A stretch of DNA of 8,482 nucleotides from RGIG5681 sp034180345 (GTDB lineage Bacteria > Bacillota_I > Bacilli_A > Erysipelotrichales > Erysipelotrichaceae). Position 1 is the stretch's first letter. The number at the start of each line of letters is the position of its first letter. A program made the position numbers and the translations under genes. Below the pieces are notes generated by a model that saw only the letters and a program-made list of their open reading frames with translations, was not told where the DNA came from and did not search any database. The DNA lies in contig JAXFOQ010000026.1 of NCBI GenBank assembly GCA_034180345.1, forward strand, positions 1 through 8,482. The letters are read 5' to 3'. Shown one piece after another: positions 4,534 through 8,482 of the stretch.

Positions 4534-6681
4534 ATGAGAGAAATAGGAAATTTAACACTGCCAACCGATGTAGATATGGTTGAGGAAACAAAAGAATTGG
4601 TTGAAAGATTGGGTGCTGATGCCATTAGGGATTGTGATGGCACCACGATGCCTAAAGAATTGATTGGCTTAGGCAAGAAAATTTATGCAACCTATTATAC
4701 TACTCGAAAAGATAATGAGTGGGCAAGAAAAAATCCTGAGGAAGTTCAACAGGAATATTTAATCACCGATCGTTATACGGCTTTTGAACCAGTATTGGAA
4801 ATTGAATTATTAAAAGGGTTTCATACTGAACAATTAAAGGTTAACGATCTTGATGATCCTAAAAGATGGTGGGAGGTAATTGACCGCACCACTGGTGAAG
4901 TTATTGATGATTGGGAGTATTTAAAAGATCAAGGTAAAGTCATCATCAAGGCAAAACTCTATCATGAATATACTGTTAGTTTTTTAGCCTTCTTAATTTG
5001 GGATCCTGTTCATATGTATAATTTTATTACCAATGATTGGAATGGCGCTGAACATCAAATTACCTTTGATGTTAGACAACCCAAAACCCAGGCCTATGTA
5101 AAAGAAAAATTACATCGTTTTTGTCAGGAAAATAAACATGTTGATGTTATCCGTTTTACTACTTTTTTTCATCAATTTACCTTGACTTTTGACGATCAAA
5201 AACGCGAAAAATATGTTGAGTGGTTTGGATATAGTGCCAGTGTATCACCGTATATTTTAGAACAATTTGAAAAGTGGGCTGGTTATCCATTTAGAGCTGA
5301 ATACATTGTTGATCAAGGTTATCATAATTCATGTTTTAGAAATCCGAGCAAACAGTTTTTAGATTTTGTTCGTTTCCAACAAATTGAAGTTTGTAAGTTG
5401 GCGAAAGAATTAGTTGATATTGTTCATAGTTATGGTAAGGAAGCGATGATGTTTTTAGGTGATCATTGGATTGGTACTGAACCATATGGAGAATATTTTA
5501 AGACCATCGGACTTGATGCGGTTGTGGGAAGTGTCGGTGATGGTGTAACACTGAGAATGATCAGTGATATTAAGGGTGTTAAATATACTGAAGGAAGATT
5601 TTTACCGTATTTTTTCCCTGATGTCTTTAATGAAAATGGTGATCCGATCAAGGAGGCTAATGAAAATTGGCTTAAGGCTCGTCGGGCTATTTTAAGAAGT
5701 CCATTAAATCGTATGGGTTATGGTGGTTATTTGAAGCTTGCGATTGAGTATCCTCATTTTATTGAAACGATCGAAAGAATAATTGAGGAGTTTAGAACTA
5801 TTCGTGATTTTACTGGTGAATCTAAACCCTATACACCTAATTTTAAAGTGGCAATTTTAAATTCATGGGGTAAATTGCGAACATGGATGGCGGTTCAAGT
5901 CCATCATGCGATTTGGCATCGTGAAATCTATACTTATTTAGGAGTACTTGAATGTTTGAGTGGCATGGCCTTTGATGTTGAGTTTATTAACTTTGAAGAT
6001 TTAAAGGAAGGCTTAGATCCTGATATTAAGGTCATTATTAATACTGGTGGCAAGGGAACATCGTGGTCAGGATATGATAAATGGAATGATCCTGAGGTTG
6101 TTGTTGCTTTGAGGAAGTTTGTTGCCAGTGGTGGAGGATTTATCGGCATTGGTGAACCTTCAGCCTTTAATAAGGAAGGCACTACTTATCAGGTTTCAGA
6201 TATTTTAGGTATTGATCAGGAAGTTGGTTATAGCTTGAGTAAGGATAAATATCCTAAACTTACTAATAAACATTTTATTATTGAAGATATTGAAGATATT
6301 GATTTTGGTGAAAATGCTAAGGGAGCTTTTGCGACAAGTGATCAAACTAAGATCCTAGCCTTAGACCAAAAAGATGTCTTACTAGCAACCAATGAATACG
6401 GTAAGGGACGCAGTGTTTATATGGCAGGACTTCCTTATAATCCACAAAATGCTAAGTTATTGATGCGTAGTATTTATTATGCTGCAAATAAAGAGGATGA
6501 ATTATATCGCTACTATGCCACCAATGAATATGTTGAAGTGTGTGCATATGAGTCAATTAATCGTGTAATTGTAATTAATAATACCAATCTTAAACAAAGT
6601 ACCGATTTATTTATTAAGGGTAAGTTATTTAAGGACTTTGAGATTGAAGCAATGGGGATGCGTATTATTAATTTTGATTAA
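4534..6681 (+). CDS. lnpA: GH112 phosphorylase: 1,3-beta-galactosyl-N-acetylhexosamine (galacto-N-biose/lacto-N-biose) phosphorylase
   Basis: A 715-residue cytoplasmic enzyme that uses phosphate to split a beta-galactoside, giving alpha-galactose-1-phosphate with inversion plus the acceptor sugar (EC 2.4.1.211 if the acceptor is GalNAc or GlcNAc). GH112 features are clear: N-terminal GNLTLPTDVDMVEETKELV, then LGADAIRDCDGTT (27-39), a TIM-barrel catalytic domain to about 430, a Rossmann-like middle domain (about 436-650, with IINTGGKG and FVASGGGFIGIGEPSAF), and a small beta C-terminal domain. Asp310 in FLGDHWIGTEPYG is at the place of the catalytic acid Asp313 of the Bifidobacterium longum enzyme. 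Family members are about 710-750 residues, so it is complete. Neighbouring transporter and nagA-like genes favour N-acetylhexosamine acceptors. The main alternative is beta-1,4-galactosyl-L-rhamnose phosphorylase, also GH112. The ribosome binding site is weak (AGG at 4525-4527), so coupling to the upstream small gene is likely. Confidence 0.92.
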   Translation: MREIGNLTLPTDVDMVEETKELVERLGADAIRDCDGTTMPKELIGLGKKIYATYYTTRKDNEWARKNPEEVQQEYLITDRYTAFEPVLEIELLKGFHTEQLKVNDLDDPKRWWEVIDRTTGEVIDDWEYLKDQGKVIIKAKLYHEYTVSFLAFLIWDPVHMYNFITNDWNGAEHQITFDVRQPKTQAYVKEKLHRFCQENKHVDVIRFTTFFHQFTLTFDDQKREKYVEWFGYSASVSPYILEQFEKWAGYPFRAEYIVDQGYHNSCFRNPSKQFLDFVRFQQIEVCKLAKELVDIVHSYGKEAMMFLGDHWIGTEPYGEYFKTIGLDAVVGSVGDGVTLRMISDIKGVKYTEGRFLPYFFPDVFNENGDPIKEANENWLKARRAILRSPLNRMGYGGYLKLAIEYPHFIETIERIIEEFRTIRDFTGESKPYTPNFKVAILNSWGKLRTWMAVQVHHAIWHREIYTYLGVLECLSGMAFDVEFINFEDLKEGLDPDIKVIINTGGKGTSWSGYDKWNDPEVVVALRKFVASGGGFIGIGEPSAFNKEGTTYQVSDILGIDQEVGYSLSKDKYPKLTNKHFIIEDIEDIDFGENAKGAFATSDQTKILALDQKDVLLATNEYGKGRSVYMAGLPYNPQNAKLLMRSIYYAANKEDELYRYYATNEYVEVCAYESINRVIVINNTNLKQSTDLFIKGKLFKDFEIEAMGMRIINFD

Positions 6682-6711
6682 AAATTTGTTATTATCAATC
6701 GTCTTAATTAG

Positions 6712-6768
6712 CCAAATATATTTTTAAATTGATTTTAAGCTCCAAAGATTAAGTGAAAAATATTTTGG
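6712..6768. repeat. Imperfect inverted repeat, 13-bp stem with one bulge
   Basis: CCAAATATATTTTT (6712-6725) pairs with AAAAATATTTTGG (6756-6768), leaving T6717 as a bulge, around a 30-base loop. It is about 30 bp after the GH112 stop. It may act as a weak bidirectional terminator or 3'-end protecting structure. The stem is nearly all A/T, so its significance is uncertain. Confidence 0.45.
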
Positions 6769-6807
6769 TGATTATACGATTATTAATATTTAGGGCTAAA
6801 ACCCAGA

Positions 6808-6880
6808 AAGCTAACTATATAAAAATCAAGTAATTTTATGAAATGGTTTGAAAATGTTAAGTTATTTGATTTGTTAGCTT
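6808..6880. repeat. Long stem structure: 8-bp outer and 14-bp inner helix
   Basis: AAGCTAAC (6808-6815) pairs exactly with GTTAGCTT (6873-6880). Inside it, 6823-6836 pairs with 6859-6872 with two G-U pairs (written for the plus strand), leaving a one-sided seven-base bulge (6816-6822) and a 22-base loop. The arms directly continue one another on the right side, which supports a single folded element. It could be a transcript end structure for the GH112 operon or part of the IS110 right end. Confidence 0.45.
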
Positions 6881-6989
6881 ATAAATGTATATTTGTTCTT
6901 TGAAATTGTGAATATTGGATTATTGTAGGCATGATAAAAACTACTTTTTAAAAGTTTCGGTTATTTATTCATTTTTGAGATTAATTAAG

Positions 6990-8174
6990 CTATCTTACTA
7001 CACTAGGATCATAAGTGATGTTATTAGTTAAAAGATGATAAATGATTCTAAGTAGTTTCCTAATACAATGGCCACAAGCACATCTATGTGATTTACCTTG
7101 AGAGATTTTTAGTGAATAGTATTCTTTAAATACTTTATTGTTGTTTATTACTGGAAGTATTATCTGATATAAGGTCTTTCTAAGATACTTAGATCCTTTC
7201 TTGGTAATAGATGTATGTTGGGCTTTGAATTGTGATGATTCATAGGTTGAAGGTGCTACACCTGCGTATTTAATAATCTGTTTATGATTAGAAAAATTGT
7301 TGATGTCTCCTATTTCGGCTAAAATAGAAGTACCAGAGAAATGAGATATTCCTGGTATGGATAGGATAGGAGAGTCGGCGTGGATAGAAAACTCTTCTAT
7401 CTTTTTATCTATTTCTTCAAGCTGATTATTGATGAGTTCTATTTGATCAATTAGATGTCTTATTTGAATTACATCAGATATAGAATCAATACCTATTGAA
7501 TCCTTAGCTGCTTGTTTAAGCTTATCTGCGGTTAAGGAGATACGTTTACCTTGTCTTTTAAAATCAAAACATTTTCTTAAGCTTCTGATATCCGCTTTAG
7601 CGATATTGGCTGCACTGGTAAATGTCTTTAGGATATTGTTGTAGACAATGCCATACTTAGAAGTAAATAGGCTATTGTATTCAGGAAATACGATATCAAT
7701 ACATTTCTGTAATCTGTTGGAATAGACATTCAATTCTTCTTTGAGATTATGATGATGTCTTGTTAGGCATCTTTGCTCATAAAGATCAAATCTATTCACT
7801 TTAGATATACGATATGGTTTCTTTCGATTATTGGAAGCTAATACATCACATATAGTTAATGTATCTAATTTATCAGTCTTAGATACAGAACCACTAGCTC
7901 TTCTAGTTAGGTCAGTAGTTACAGGATTAATCAAGGCTACAGTATAATGTTTATCTAATAAATGCTTCATTAAGGTGAAATGGTAATGTCCTGTATCTTC
8001 CATACCGATTAGTACATTATCCTTCTTATAAGACTTGATACTACGAAGTAATAAATTGAAGCCATCTAAATTATTATTAAACTTTGATGGTTCTAATAAG
8101 ACTTCACCATCTTGTTTATTAATGATAGTGAAGTAGTGTGAGTTTTTACCCACATCAATGCCAACTAAAATCAT
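6990..8174 (-). CDS. IS110-family DEDD recombinase (transposase), intact
   Basis: A 394-residue transposase in two parts. The N-terminal RuvC-like DEDD domain (about 1-160) starts MILVGIDVGKNSHYF, with Asp7, Glu59 (GMEDTGHYH), Asp101 and Asp104 (SKTDKLDTL). This closely parallels Asp11, Glu60, Asp102 and Asp105 of IS621. A helical linker (about 200-265) follows. The C-terminal Transposase_20 domain has LSIPGISHFSGTSILAEIGD (271-290), then KYAGVAPSTYESSQF; Ser313 or Ser314 is at the expected place of the catalytic serine. IS110 enzymes cut and rejoin DNA guided by a bridge RNA made from a non-coding end of the element. Length is like the IS110 group (about 400) rather than the shorter IS1111 group. 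The ATG at 8172-8174 has AAAGGA nine bases upstream. There are no frameshifts, so it may be active. The tail HRCACGHC (363-370) is Cys-rich. Confidence 0.93.
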   Translation of the reverse strand: MILVGIDVGKNSHYFTIINKQDGEVLLEPSKFNNNLDGFNLLLRSIKSYKKDNVLIGMEDTGHYHFTLMKHLLDKHYTVALINPVTTDLTRRASGSVSKTDKLDTLTICDVLASNNRKKPYRISKVNRFDLYEQRCLTRHHHNLKEELNVYSNRLQKCIDIVFPEYNSLFTSKYGIVYNNILKTFTSAANIAKADIRSLRKCFDFKRQGKRISLTADKLKQAAKDSIGIDSISDVIQIRHLIDQIELINNQLEEIDKKIEEFSIHADSPILSIPGISHFSGTSILAEIGDINNFSNHKQIIKYAGVAPSTYESSQFKAQHTSITKKGSKYLRKTLYQIILPVINNNKVFKEYYSLKISQGKSHRCACGHCIRKLLRIIYHLLTNNITYDPSVVR

Positions 8175-8183
8175 GATTAAAAA

Positions 8184-8189
8184 TCCTTT
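8184..8189 (-). promoter_or_regulatory. Ribosome binding site of the IS110 recombinase
   Basis: AAAGGA on the minus strand, nine bases before the ATG at 8172-8174. It supports that start. Confidence 0.7.
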
Positions 8190-8449
8190 CTATTTGTGTA
8201 TATGAATGCTTTATAACCACAAATCTTATTCAATAAAACCTGGTTCAATATACGAATTCAAAGACTCATCTAACTAATCATTATTTAAGAATGAGCAGTG
8301 GTAGGATCCTTTCTAAGTAGTCAATGCCACAGGAAAAAATACAAATCCACATTCACACATTTCAATTCTACAAAGTTTAATAACAGTTAACCAATCACTG
8401 TTTAATAAAAGATTGGTAGAAAAGGAGAATGTATATTCATTAATCAACA

Positions 8450-8471
8450 TTAATTAGATGAGTTAATTAGA
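8450..8471. repeat. Short tandem-like direct repeat TTAATTAGA
   Basis: TTAATTAGA occurs at 8450-8458 and 8463-8471, 13 bp apart. It is AT-rich and may be chance, but it lies near the likely left end of the IS110-type element. Confidence 0.4.
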
Positions 8472-8482
8472 ATATACCAGGA

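Larger units (their letters stand above)
6682..6989. other. Non-coding spacer between the convergent GH112 and IS110 genes
   Basis: About 308 bp, very AT-rich, with no credible gene on either strand; the longest tiny frames have no ribosome binding site. It contains two long imperfect inverted repeats, listed separately, but no standard GC-stem plus T-tract terminator after the phosphorylase. The right end of the IS110-type element must lie somewhere here. I cannot place it, because these elements usually lack clear terminal inverted repeats. Confidence 0.7.
6990..8482 (-). mobile_element. IS110-family insertion sequence, ends not resolved
   Basis: The recombinase gene plus its upstream non-coding leader (8175 onward) belong to the element. 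The left end is at or beyond 8482, and the right end lies below 6990 in the AT-rich spacer. IS110 elements make no target duplication and have no or very short terminal repeats, so I cannot set the ends from one copy. The limits given are nominal. Confidence 0.55.
8175..8482 (-). ncRNA. Non-coding IS110 leader; candidate bridge-RNA region
   Basis: This 308-bp stretch upstream of the recombinase has no credible gene. In IS110-group elements this position encodes the bridge RNA, which has two internal loops that read target and donor DNA. Reading the minus strand, I see a small stem (8427-8438). Then comes a stem TTCTAC/GTAGAA (8416-8421 with 8366-8371) enclosing an internal loop and an inner stem AACAGT/ACTGTT (8397-8402 with 8382-8387). 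Then comes a second stem GTGG/CCAC (8327-8330 with 8298-8301) around a loop. The order (stem, loop 1, loop 2, then recombinase) fits known bridge RNAs. The exact RNA ends and pairing are not established, and a competing fold exists (ACCAATC/GATTGGT, 8390-8396 with 8411-8417). Confidence 0.4.

Noticed and set aside
6838..6903. A 21-residue frame on the plus strand in the spacer (MKWFENVKLFDLLAYKCIFVL).
   Set aside because: No ribosome binding site, very short, and it overlaps the inverted repeat 6808-6880. Probably chance.
8421..8443. AAAGGAG followed by ATG at 8429 as a new gene start.
   Set aside because: The spacing is too short and the frame stops after four codons.

Overview
The DNA is AT-rich, with strong AAGGAGG-type ribosome binding sites, a lipoprotein-type solute-binding protein and TGG (not TGA) for tryptophan. 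This points to a low-GC Bacillota bacterium. The protein styles suggest an Erysipelotrichales-like, host-associated anaerobe, but that placement is impression only. The standard code gives full-length proteins throughout.

Layout. Positions 1-163 (minus) hold the start of an amidohydrolase that looks like N-acetylglucosamine-6-phosphate deacetylase (nagA), cut by the window edge. Positions 228-1061 (minus) encode an AraC-family regulator. A compact divergent control region (about 1062-1192) follows, with two perfect 13-bp direct repeats 21 bp apart and a CcpA-type cre site over the -10 box. From 1193 to 6681 (plus) there is a five-gene operon: a sugar-binding lipoprotein, two CUT1-type permeases, a 57-residue two-helix membrane protein, and a 715-residue GH112 phosphorylase of the galacto-N-biose/lacto-N-biose type. 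After a 308-bp AT-rich spacer, an intact IS110-family DEDD recombinase lies convergently at 6990-8174 (minus). Its upstream non-coding leader runs to the window end and is the place to look for a bridge RNA.

How it fits together. The locus reads as an uptake and phosphorolysis module for host-glycan disaccharides. The lipoprotein captures a disaccharide, probably Gal-beta-1,3-GalNAc or Gal-beta-1,3-GlcNAc released from mucin or other glycans. The two permeases import it using an ATPase encoded elsewhere. The GH112 enzyme then splits it with phosphate to galactose-1-phosphate and the free N-acetylhexosamine. The divergent NagA-like enzyme would deacetylate the amino sugar after 6-phosphorylation by a kinase not in this window. 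The AraC protein probably activates the operon and may repress itself through the same repeats, while CcpA would shut the operon down when better sugars are present.

The points most worth following are the control region, the small membrane protein and the possible bridge RNA. I see no wholly new system: the phosphorylase pathway is known, but its small membrane partner and local regulation are poorly described as far as I know.
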